In this document: positions 24,301-31,947 of the stretch, one piece after another
How positions within the stretch are numbered: position 1 is the stretch's first letter
Layout of the letters: the number at the start of each line of letters is the position of its first letter
From: JBCCQH01 sp039024435
GTDB lineage: Bacteria > Bacteroidota > Bacteroidia > J057 > JADKCL01
Assembly: GCA_039024435.1 (NCBI GenBank)
Contig: JBCCQH010000044.1
Span: 1 to 54,459, forward strand
Direction: 5' to 3'
DNA length: 54,459 nt
The notes under the pieces: generated by a model
Database searches by the model: none
The model's input: only the letters and a program-made list of their open reading frames with translations
What the model was told of the DNA's origin: nothing
Program-made: the position numbers and the translations under genes

Positions 24301-26003
24301 CCAGCCAGCTGATCACCGAACCGCCGCTCCTCACCGGAACCGGCATCGTCACCGACCTCAGTTGCTTCGGCGACCAAAGCGGAGCCATCGACTTCATCCC
24401 GGGGGGCGGCACCTTACCCTACAGCTATCTTTGGTCCAATGCCGCCACCTCGGAAGATGTCAACAGCCTGGCCGCGGGCAGCTACACGGTCACGGTCACC
24501 GATTCACTCGGCTGCACCGACACCACCGGCTTCGTGCTGAGCGAGCCGCCGCAATTGCTCAGTACCACCACGGCCACGGACGTGAATTGTGCGGGTGGTG
24601 CCGATGGCGCGATCGACCTTGAGCCCGCGGGCGGCACGCCCGGCTACAGCTACAACTGGAGCAATGGCCAGAACAGCCAGGACATCAACGGACTGGTCGC
24701 GGGCACCTATTTTGTGACCATCACTGATCAGAACCAGTGCACCCAGCTGGACACGGCGGTTGTTGCGGAGCCTCCCGCATTGGTACTGGCGCTCGATTCC
24801 ACCGACATCCTCTGCAACGGGCAATCAGATGGCGCGATCGATCTGACGGTCAATGGCGGGATCGGCCCCTACGGCTACGCCTGGTCCAATGGCGCGACCA
24901 GCGAAGACCTGGTCAATTTGGCTCCGGGCAGCTACACGGTCACGGTCACCGATGCCAACGGCTGTGCCGGGAACGCTTCGACCTTCATCTCGGAACCCAC
25001 GCTGTTGCAACTGAACCTGAGCAGCACCGATGTCCATTGCGGCGGAAATGCCACTGGTTCAGCCACGGCCAGTGTGGTCGGCGGAACACCAGCTTACAGC
25101 TATACCTGGAATACCACAGCTACCGATTCCAGCCTGACCGACCTGACCGCAGGCAACTATCAGGTCACCGTCACCGACGCCAATGGTTGTACGGTGAGTG
25201 GGCAGGTAGAGGTGATCGAGCCGCCCACCCTTTCCCTGAGTGGAACGGTCACGGATGTCTCCTGCGAGGGACAAGCGGATGGCTTTGTGCTGACCAGTCC
25301 TTTTGGTGGGTCGGCGCCCTACAGCTACGCCTGGAGCAATGGCGACACCACGCCCGACCTGATCGGAGTGGTCTCGGGCAGCTATACGGTGACCATCACC
25401 GATCAGCCGGGCTGCACCTTTGAAGCCACCTTCGATGTCGAAGAAGGCGATTCGGCCCTGGATGCGCGCTTCCTGGCGGCCACGGTGGTGAATTCATTGG
25501 ATACGGTCTACTTCCTCGAATTCTCGATCCCGGAACCAACCACCACGACCTGGGACTTTGGCGACGGATCGACCAGCAACGAGCGCTATCCGGCCCACGC
25601 CTACGCAGACGATCCCAACGTGGACACCAGTTATTACGAAGTCAAATTCATCGCGGCGAATGCCTGGTGTACCGATTCCGTGCTCAAAACCATCACCGTG
25701 GTGAATTCCAGCGGCAAACAAGGCGCAGGCCCCGGTGGTGCGAGCGGCAGTGACATCCTTGGCGTCCGCGTGTATCCCAACCCGAACCAGGGGCAATTCG
25801 ACGTCCGGATCAACCTTTCGCGTGACATGGGAACCCGGGTGACCATTTACGATCTGCAAGGGCGTCTGATCGACAAACGTCTGCTCAGCGGTGCTCGCAT
25901 TCATAACCTGGCCTACAGTATGGACAACCTGGTCCAGGGCATTTACCTCCTCAAAGTAAGTACAGCTACCAGTTCCCAAGTGGTCCGGGTGGTGATCTTA
26001 TGA
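21351..26003 (+). CDS. SprB-repeat cell-surface protein with T9SS type A sorting domain
   Basis: This 1550-residue secreted adhesin-like protein has a signal peptide (cleavage near SVAQ), an N-terminal beta region with a LKTK-poor sorting-like segment, and two Ig-like repeats with LGADTAFCDGD and YLWSNGDTT. Residues about 543-1362 contain eleven SprB-type repeats of about 70 residues, each running TDxxCxGxxDG, then GGxxPYxYxWSN, then GxYxVTVTDxxGC. A PKD-like domain (TTTWDFGDGST) follows. The last 80 residues are a type A sorting domain (VRVYPNPNQGQFDVRI, then GIYLLKV). SprB-type repeats are known from the Flavobacterium gliding adhesin. Export by T9SS and attachment to the cell surface are expected. 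Confidence 0.92.
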   Translation: MNTPHRHIAWRVLLLLGLLLPAGRSVAQVDLYIRGEVMLSGIQDTLYVNGDVIYDGFGNGKICMVALSHFYFTGDFINRNPSDLPFYVDANPLLRSRGTVVADQGFPQEIGGIGRINFHTFRVQKVLEMQSVRLSRDISLTDKLEMIIGDLNVDSSVVYFSNKDTASYILGETSDNRIYGSIGHLETKRFASLSLIDPANLGMAFSGLQDSVLVRRYFSRFTNVASGSIARHFQVKSGNLSIQSAAGSARYLAPAETAGFGDEEDFRLYRSNDDSLTWAQVPSTVDTAANVVSSTNLAGSPADTLLFTIADSDCPNPPVVTLGADTAFCDGDTVQLDAGTGTNWSYLWSNGDTTQTTTVRGQTDTLSVIVSDGNGCAGEDTIVVTRNPLPFVSLSDTVAACAGLSATLDALNPSASYLWSTTDTTQMINLSHLDTIPGMDTVWVVVTDSNGCMASDSNIFQKSPAPIVELGGAQYLCGGANTLLEAANPGPAGNVGATYAWSTGATVSGITVGMTGQYSVTVTNAYTCESADTVQVDVAPALSATATGTDISCNGAADGQVNLNLNGGIAPFSYTWNNSAITQNLSNLVPGTYNVTVSDSLGCTATASATISQPVALTLSLSATDVSCFAAGDGTVSTTVSGGIGPYNYLWNNAATSTSLSAVGPATYAVTVTDANGCTISDSAVINEPAVLAILLNSTQDPACFGDATGTIDIAVTGGNGGYAYSWSNNAVTQDLSGLTAGSYAVTVTDLNNCSAADTFALGQPSVILLSETHLNVPCFGDSTGAIDLTVSGGTPGYTYQWSNAATSQDLNAVAANTYSVTVTDANNCTDTLSATLTQPNGLIVSATGYDATCGANDGQASAQVSGGEMPYNYFWPTNGSILDSISNLSAGIYTVVVTDDNGCVDSANTMVNNAGAPTVTVDSVRNIDCFGNANGYIATSSTGGVTPYTYLWSNGATTDIISGLAPGTYDLTVTANDGCQAFASQLITEPPLLTGTGIVTDLSCFGDQSGAIDFIPGGGTLPYSYLWSNAATSEDVNSLAAGSYTVTVTDSLGCTDTTGFVLSEPPQLLSTTTATDVNCAGGADGAIDLEPAGGTPGYSYNWSNGQNSQDINGLVAGTYFVTITDQNQCTQLDTAVVAEPPALVLALDSTDILCNGQSDGAIDLTVNGGIGPYGYAWSNGATSEDLVNLAPGSYTVTVTDANGCAGNASTFISEPTLLQLNLSSTDVHCGGNATGSATASVVGGTPAYSYTWNTTATDSSLTDLTAGNYQVTVTDANGCTVSGQVEVIEPPTLSLSGTVTDVSCEGQADGFVLTSPFGGSAPYSYAWSNGDTTPDLIGVVSGSYTVTITDQPGCTFEATFDVEEGDSALDARFLAATVVNSLDTVYFLEFSIPEPTTTTWDFGDGSTSNERYPAHAYADDPNVDTSYYEVKFIAANAWCTDSVLKTITVVNSSGKQGAGPGGASGSDILGVRVYPNPNQGQFDVRINLSRDMGTRVTIYDLQGRLIDKRLLSGARIHNLAYSMDNLVQGIYLLKVSTATSSQVVRVVIL

Positions 26004-26019
26004 CGGATCAATCATAAAC

Positions 26020-29000
26020 ATGAAACAGCTCAAAATATCAGTGATCCTGTGCGGTCTCTTTGCCATCGGCCTGCTTTTGCCGCAGGCAACCAGGGGGCAA
26101 TGTACCCTGCCGCAGTTCGGCAGCGCGGTCACTGTGACCAACCCGAACGGGACAGCTTTGACCGATTACGTGGTCAAGGTTCGGGTCAACACTTCCGCCC
26201 TGCAGGCGGCCGGCAAACTCGGCAACGAATTCGGTTTTGTCTTCCTGGGGGAGGATTGCAGTTCGCAGTTGCCCTATTGGCCCAGCGATGCGGATGCTTT
26301 TCCCACGGCCAATGCCACCTACTACGTCAAGATCCCCAGCCTGCCGGCCAACGATTCGGTGCGCATCAGCGTGAACTACGATGCCTCGACGACCTGCAGT
26401 TACGTGATCTCAGACGTCTTTGACGGGATCGGGAATTCGGGCACGCAGACGTCGCCGGTAGGATTTGCCGCGGCCACCACCTGGGAAATTTCGACCTTGA
26501 CCTTTCCCCAGGACGTGACCACCTACCGCTGGGACATCCGTTCGGACAATGCGGGCAACATTCGCCCCAAGACAACCTACACGCTTTTCGGCAACCAGTA
26601 CGTGCAGGCAGATGGCACCCTGGCCAGCATCAGTTCCGGCCTGAACGAGTTGGTGGAGGAGATCATCGCTGACAACGGTGCCCATCCTGGCTTTTTCTCG
26701 GGATCGACCATCTTGCGCATCGGACAAAATTGTGGCCTGTGCCGCAGCTACCACCTCGCCGCCAATGATGTTCCGCCGGTGACCGCCCCACTCACTTCGA
26801 CCGTCGCCAACGACGCCCGCATCCGGGTTTGGTACCGCCCCCGCGCGGCCAGCGAACCCACCACCAATGTCGAAGTGGAGTTTGACCGGAGCACAGTCCT
26901 GGCCCTGACGCCGAGCGGATACATTGCGGCTTGCCGCGGCGATTCGGTGACCTTCTCGGTGCCCACTGGCTTTACAAATTATAAATGGTACTTCGATGGC
27001 GTATTGGACACGGCTGGCCTCGTTTTGACCCATACCTTCGGTACCGATGGCTTGGTGGCCGGCCCCCATACCGTACGGGTGGATGGCTTCTTTTCCTCTT
27101 GCGATTCGGTCACCACCAGCGAGATCCTGAACATTCACCCAACCCCCACCATCGACAGCCTTCGGCCGGATACGATCTGCGAAGGTACTCCTTTCAATGG
27201 CCTCCCCTTCATCACCACCGATGGCGCGGTGATCATCCAATACGATTGGACCTGGGGCGACGGCAACACGGGCAGCGGGATGAATGCTGCCCATACCTAC
27301 GCGACTTCAGGTATGCTGAACCTGGAACTGGCGATCCGTACCGACAGCGGTTGCGTGGACACCCTGGTGGAACCCATTGTGGTGCACAGCAAGCCGGTGA
27401 TCGCCAGCATCACCGAAACCGATATCTGTTGGCCGGAATTGGTGCAATATTCCAACAGCAGCAGCATTCCCGGCAACTGGGCGTCCGTGAGCATCGTGAG
27501 CTACGACTGGACCTTCGGTGATGGAAATACGGGTTCGGGCAGTTCGGTCTCGCATGGATTTGCCCTGCCGAACCAATACCCCGATCGCCTGATCGTGACC
27601 ACGGACTTCGGCTGCAGCGATACCTTGACCGGCAGCGTGGACGTCTGGCCCAAGCCTTCGGTGAATTCGATCACCGATCCCAACATCTGCTGGCCGCAAC
27701 CCGTCAGCTTCTCCAACAATTCCACCATTTCGAACAACTGGAACAGCGCCACCGTCGACATTTACGATTGGCGGTTCGGGGACAATACCAGCGGCATGGG
27801 CAGCTCCACCACCCACGCCTATGCGGTAGCGAACCGCTACGACGACAGCCTGATCGTGGTCACCAACAACGGCTGCCGGGACACCCTGGCGGAAACGGTG
27901 GATGTATGGCCCAAGCCCGTGATCGATTCGGTCACCGCACCCGACATTTGCTGGCCGCAAGCGGTGCAGTATGAAGGCTTCCACCAGATCCCGGACAACT
28001 GGAACAGCGCCAGTGTGACCAACCACGACTGGAACTTCGGCGATGCGAATACCGCTACGAGCAATCCTGCGAGTCATGTTTTCGCCACCGCCAACCAATA
28101 CACCTACACCTACGTGGTCACCACGGGAGATGGCTGCCGTGACACCACTTCCGCGCCGGTGGACGTTTGGCCCAAACCGGATATCACCGCGCTGTTTGAA
28201 ACGGATACCTGTTGGCCGGATACGGTGCTGTTTTGGAACAGCACGGACATCCCTTCCAACTGGAATACGGCTTCGGTCGCGGCCTGGGACTGGCGCTTCG
28301 GAGATGGCGCAACGGGGGGCGATTCGGCGACCCAGCATTATTTTGCCGTTCCCGATCAGTACATCGACACCTTGTTCGTGACCACCACGGATGCCTGCAT
28401 GGACACGCTCAGCGGCTCAGTGGACGTCTGGCCCAAGCCCGTGATCGACTCCATCGTCACCGCGGATGTCTGCGAACCCAATGCGGTCGACTTCATGGCT
28501 GCTTCGGTGATCCCCAACAATTGGAACGGAGCCACCTTCGCGAACTACGCCTGGGACTTCGGCGATGGCAATTCAGGCAGCGGACTCAATGTCACGCACC
28601 TTTACGCCACCTGGGGACAGTACACGGTCACGCTCATTGTTACCACCTCGGACAATTGCCGGGACACGCTGAGTACCACCGTCAATGTCTTTCCCAAACC
28701 CGTCGCGGATTATGGCCTGATGGACATTTGCTTTGGGGATTCGCTTTACATCACGGACAGTTCCACCGTGGCGGGGAGCGATACCCTGCTCTATTTCTGG
28801 TCCTTCGGCGACGGCACCATCAGCACCGTGAAAGATCCAGTACACGCCTATGCCTTTGACGGGACCTACAGCGTCACACTGGTGGTCACTTCGGGCGCGG
28901 GTTGTTCCGACACGCTGATCACCACGGTGGAGGTTTTCCCGAAGCCCAATGCTTCCTTCAGCTTCCCGCGCACTTGCGAACCCGATCCGGTTGCCTTCCT

Positions 29001-31014
29001 CGATGCGTCGACGGTTTCCTCGGGCGTGATCACCACCTACACCTGGTCCTTTGGCGATGGGAATACCAGCAGCTTGCAGAATCCCATGCACGCTTATTTC
29101 GCGGCGGACACCTTTGACGTGGGACTGATCGTCACCACCGACAATGCCTGCACCGATTCACTCACCCGGGAATTGGTCTGGAATCCCAAGCCGGGTGCGG
29201 ACTTCTCCTTCCAGAACGTCTGCTGGCCGGACCCCATGCAGCTGATGGACGCTTCCAGCCTGGCCTGGGGCGCCATTACCGATTGGGCCTGGGACCTGGG
29301 TGATGGCACGACCGCAACCACTCCGAATGTCACCCACTTCTACACGAATGCAGGAGCGTACACCGTCAACCTGATCGTGGTCACCGACAGTTCCTGCCGC
29401 GATACGGTGAGCTACCAGGCGACCGCCAATGAAAAACCGATCGCGGCCATTTCCCCCGGCAGCATCTGCCTTCCCGACACCGTGAATTTCGTGGACCTCT
29501 CGACCATTGCCGCGGGCAATGTCACTGCCTGGTCCTGGGACTTTGGTGATGGGGGCATGGATTCGGTACAGAATCCGAACTACTTCTACGGTGCACCCGG
29601 CACCTACAGCCTGGAATTTAGCGTGACCAGCGACAGTGGTTGCACGGACACAGTCCTGACCCAGTTTGATGCTTTTCCCTATCCGGGCCTGGACCTGGGC
29701 GCGGACACCATGTGGCTCTGCCCCTTCAATACGGTCACCCTGAACGCCGGCGATCAATTCTTGAGCTACCTCTGGGACAATGGCAGCGCCGATTCCATCC
29801 GCGTGGTGGACATGGTGGGCACCTATTACGTGGACATCGTGGACGTGAATGGCTGCCCGCAGCGGGATTCAGTCATCGTGCCGCTGGCCCCCCAGCCGGT
29901 GCTGGACATCGCTCCGGGCGATTCGGTCGCTTATTGCACGGGCGGGGGCATCGAAGTGGATGCACAAACTCCCGGGGTTCTGGCTTACCTCTGGGACGGC
30001 ACGACGACCTCTTCGAATATCACCATCGCGCAGCCCGGTGACTACACCGTGATCGGTTGGAACGTCTACGGCTGCTCGGACACGCTCACCGTGAATGCAG
30101 TAGAAAACCCACTGCCCACCGTGGACCTGGGACCCGATATCATCCTGTGCGGGACCGAGACCGTTGATCTGAGTGCGGGATCGTTTGCTGCTTACCTCTG
30201 GTCCAATGGCGCCACCGACAGTTCCATCACGGTGCGCGCCACCGTCAATATGGCGCTGACCGCGACCGACGCCAATGGCTGCTCCGGTTCCGACACCATC
30301 CTGGTGGAACGCTTCGACCTGCCGGTGGTGAATCTGGGACCGGACAGCTCGCTGTGTGCCGGGGATGAAATGGTCTTCGACGCGGGCAGCTTCGTGGACT
30401 ATCTCTGGAGCACCGGCACCACGGGCGCCAGCATCACCGTGGACAGCGCGGGGCTGTATTTCGTGCAGGTCACCGACCTGAACGGCTGCATGAATACTTC
30501 CAACATGGTCAATGTCACCGTGGACCCCTTGCCCGACATTCCTATCGTGACCAAGGAACGCGGCGTGGTGGCCCTTATGTCGACCACCGAAGCCGCCTGG
30601 CAATGGTATCTGGACGGGAACCCCATCGCCGGCGCCAACCTGCAGGAATACATTCCTGCACAGAGCGGAGAATACCAGGTGCAGGTCACCAATCAGTTTG
30701 GTTGTCTGGCCATCTCGGAACGGTTGCCGCTGCAGCTGGAGATCTTCGAGGAAGAGATGTTCGAAGGCATTTCCCCGAACAACGACGGCAAGAACGATTT
30801 CCTGGTCATTCCTTCCATCGAGTACTACCCGGAAAATGAGATCGTGATCTATTCGCGCTGGGGCAACGAGGTCTACCGCCGAACCGGCTACGTGAACCAT
30901 TTCAACGGCACCTCCGCGGCAGGCGATCCCTTGCCGGACGGAACCTATTACTACGTCCTCGACCTGGGCAACGGACAAACTCCGATCAAAGGCTACTTCG
31001 TCATCCACCGCTAA
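26020..31014 (+). CDS. PKD-repeat surface protein with DUF2341-like N-terminus and T9SS type B sorting domain
   Basis: This 1664-residue secreted protein starts with a signal peptide (cleavage near TRGQ). Residues about 45-130 match DUF2341 (TDYVVKVRVNTSAL, LPYWPSDAD, YYVKIPSLPANDSVRISVNY). Ten PKD domains follow, each with a Y-x-W-x-F-G-D-G-type core; several share ICWP near the start and VDVWPKP at the end. Four Ig-like units with YLWSNG or YLWDNG precede a gliding-motility-associated C-terminal domain at about 1580-1664 (GISPNNDGKNDFLVI, IYSRWGNEVYR, LPDGTYYYVLDL, GYFVIHR), the T9SS type B signal. The next gene is a PorP/SprF-family protein, the usual genetic partner of type B cargo. Confidence 0.93.
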   Translation: MKQLKISVILCGLFAIGLLLPQATRGQCTLPQFGSAVTVTNPNGTALTDYVVKVRVNTSALQAAGKLGNEFGFVFLGEDCSSQLPYWPSDADAFPTANATYYVKIPSLPANDSVRISVNYDASTTCSYVISDVFDGIGNSGTQTSPVGFAAATTWEISTLTFPQDVTTYRWDIRSDNAGNIRPKTTYTLFGNQYVQADGTLASISSGLNELVEEIIADNGAHPGFFSGSTILRIGQNCGLCRSYHLAANDVPPVTAPLTSTVANDARIRVWYRPRAASEPTTNVEVEFDRSTVLALTPSGYIAACRGDSVTFSVPTGFTNYKWYFDGVLDTAGLVLTHTFGTDGLVAGPHTVRVDGFFSSCDSVTTSEILNIHPTPTIDSLRPDTICEGTPFNGLPFITTDGAVIIQYDWTWGDGNTGSGMNAAHTYATSGMLNLELAIRTDSGCVDTLVEPIVVHSKPVIASITETDICWPELVQYSNSSSIPGNWASVSIVSYDWTFGDGNTGSGSSVSHGFALPNQYPDRLIVTTDFGCSDTLTGSVDVWPKPSVNSITDPNICWPQPVSFSNNSTISNNWNSATVDIYDWRFGDNTSGMGSSTTHAYAVANRYDDSLIVVTNNGCRDTLAETVDVWPKPVIDSVTAPDICWPQAVQYEGFHQIPDNWNSASVTNHDWNFGDANTATSNPASHVFATANQYTYTYVVTTGDGCRDTTSAPVDVWPKPDITALFETDTCWPDTVLFWNSTDIPSNWNTASVAAWDWRFGDGATGGDSATQHYFAVPDQYIDTLFVTTTDACMDTLSGSVDVWPKPVIDSIVTADVCEPNAVDFMAASVIPNNWNGATFANYAWDFGDGNSGSGLNVTHLYATWGQYTVTLIVTTSDNCRDTLSTTVNVFPKPVADYGLMDICFGDSLYITDSSTVAGSDTLLYFWSFGDGTISTVKDPVHAYAFDGTYSVTLVVTSGAGCSDTLITTVEVFPKPNASFSFPRTCEPDPVAFLDASTVSSGVITTYTWSFGDGNTSSLQNPMHAYFAADTFDVGLIVTTDNACTDSLTRELVWNPKPGADFSFQNVCWPDPMQLMDASSLAWGAITDWAWDLGDGTTATTPNVTHFYTNAGAYTVNLIVVTDSSCRDTVSYQATANEKPIAAISPGSICLPDTVNFVDLSTIAAGNVTAWSWDFGDGGMDSVQNPNYFYGAPGTYSLEFSVTSDSGCTDTVLTQFDAFPYPGLDLGADTMWLCPFNTVTLNAGDQFLSYLWDNGSADSIRVVDMVGTYYVDIVDVNGCPQRDSVIVPLAPQPVLDIAPGDSVAYCTGGGIEVDAQTPGVLAYLWDGTTTSSNITIAQPGDYTVIGWNVYGCSDTLTVNAVENPLPTVDLGPDIILCGTETVDLSAGSFAAYLWSNGATDSSITVRATVNMALTATDANGCSGSDTILVERFDLPVVNLGPDSSLCAGDEMVFDAGSFVDYLWSTGTTGASITVDSAGLYFVQVTDLNGCMNTSNMVNVTVDPLPDIPIVTKERGVVALMSTTEAAWQWYLDGNPIAGANLQEYIPAQSGEYQVQVTNQFGCLAISERLPLQLEIFEEEMFEGISPNNDGKNDFLVIPSIEYYPENEIVIYSRWGNEVYRRTGYVNHFNGTSAAGDPLPDGTYYYVLDLGNGQTPIKGYFVIHR

Positions 31015-31026
31015 GCACAGACAATC

Positions 31027-31944
31027 ATGAAAAACATCTACTCCATCGTTTTCTTTTTGCTGTGCCTGCCGGTGGGGGCCCTGGCGCAGCAGGAAGCGCA
31101 TTACAGCCAATACATGTTCAACACGCTGGTGATCAATCCCGCCTACGCGGGGGCCCGTGAGCAAGCCAGCATGAACCTGCTCATGCGGGCGCAATGGCTG
31201 GGCTTTCCTGGTGCGCCGCGTTCGCAGAGCTTCACTTTGCACGCGCCCAGTGCGGACCTGCGGCACGGCTTTGGCATGCTGATCACCAACGATGAAGTGG
31301 GGCCGCTCAGCACCACGGGCATCGGCTTTGACTATGCCTACCGCATTCCGGTCGGCGCCAAGGCGCGCCTCGCCTTTGGCTTGCAGGGCACGCTGGACTA
31401 TTACCGCACCGGCTTCAACGCCTTGCGGTTGGACGACGCCACCGACAATTCATTTACCGGGGCCGACATCCGCCGCTGGCTCCCGAATGCGGGATTTGGC
31501 CTTTATTTCCAGCACGAGCGCTACTACCTGGGGGCTTCGGTCCCGCGCCTGCTGCGCAACAACCTGGCCGACCAGGGCACGGACGAGCGCGCCCGCCAAT
31601 TCCGGCACTATTACTTCACGGGCGGCCTCCTCCTGGATCTCAGCGACAAAGTCATGTTCCGGCCCAGCACCTTGCTGAAATACGCCGGCAGCGACGGCCC
31701 ACAGATCGACCTGAATGCGAGTTTCCTCTTTGCCGAGCGCTTCCTCGCGGGTATTTCCTGGCGATCGGAAGATGCCCTGGTCTTCATTGCCGAGATATGG
31801 CCCACCAGGCAATTGCGCATTGGCTACGCCTACGACCTCAATACCTCGACCCTGCGCGATTTCAATTCGGGTTCGCATGAATTCATGGTCGGATTCGATT
31901 TTTCCTTCAACAAAAACCAAGTGGTCTCACCCCGCTATTTCTAG
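31027..31944 (+). CDS. PorP/SprF-family T9SS outer-membrane protein
   Basis: This 305-residue outer-membrane protein has a signal peptide (cleavage near ALAQ). It then has the family hallmark QEAHYSQYMFNTLVINPAYA followed by SMNLLMRAQWLGFPGAPRSQ. Successive barrel strands follow (HGFGMLITNDEVGP, GFDYAYRIPVG, FGLYFQHERYYLGASVPRLL). It ends ELMVGFD-type with FNKNQVVSPRYF. PorP/SprF proteins help translocate or retain type B T9SS cargo such as SprB. It sits 12 bases after the type B cargo gene and three bases before an OmpA-type gene, as is common for these modules. Confidence 0.95.
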   Translation: MKNIYSIVFFLLCLPVGALAQQEAHYSQYMFNTLVINPAYAGAREQASMNLLMRAQWLGFPGAPRSQSFTLHAPSADLRHGFGMLITNDEVGPLSTTGIGFDYAYRIPVGAKARLAFGLQGTLDYYRTGFNALRLDDATDNSFTGADIRRWLPNAGFGLYFQHERYYLGASVPRLLRNNLADQGTDERARQFRHYYFTGGLLLDLSDKVMFRPSTLLKYAGSDGPQIDLNASFLFAERFLAGISWRSEDALVFIAEIWPTRQLRIGYAYDLNTSTLRDFNSGSHEFMVGFDFSFNKNQVVSPRYF

Positions 31945-31947
31945 GTC

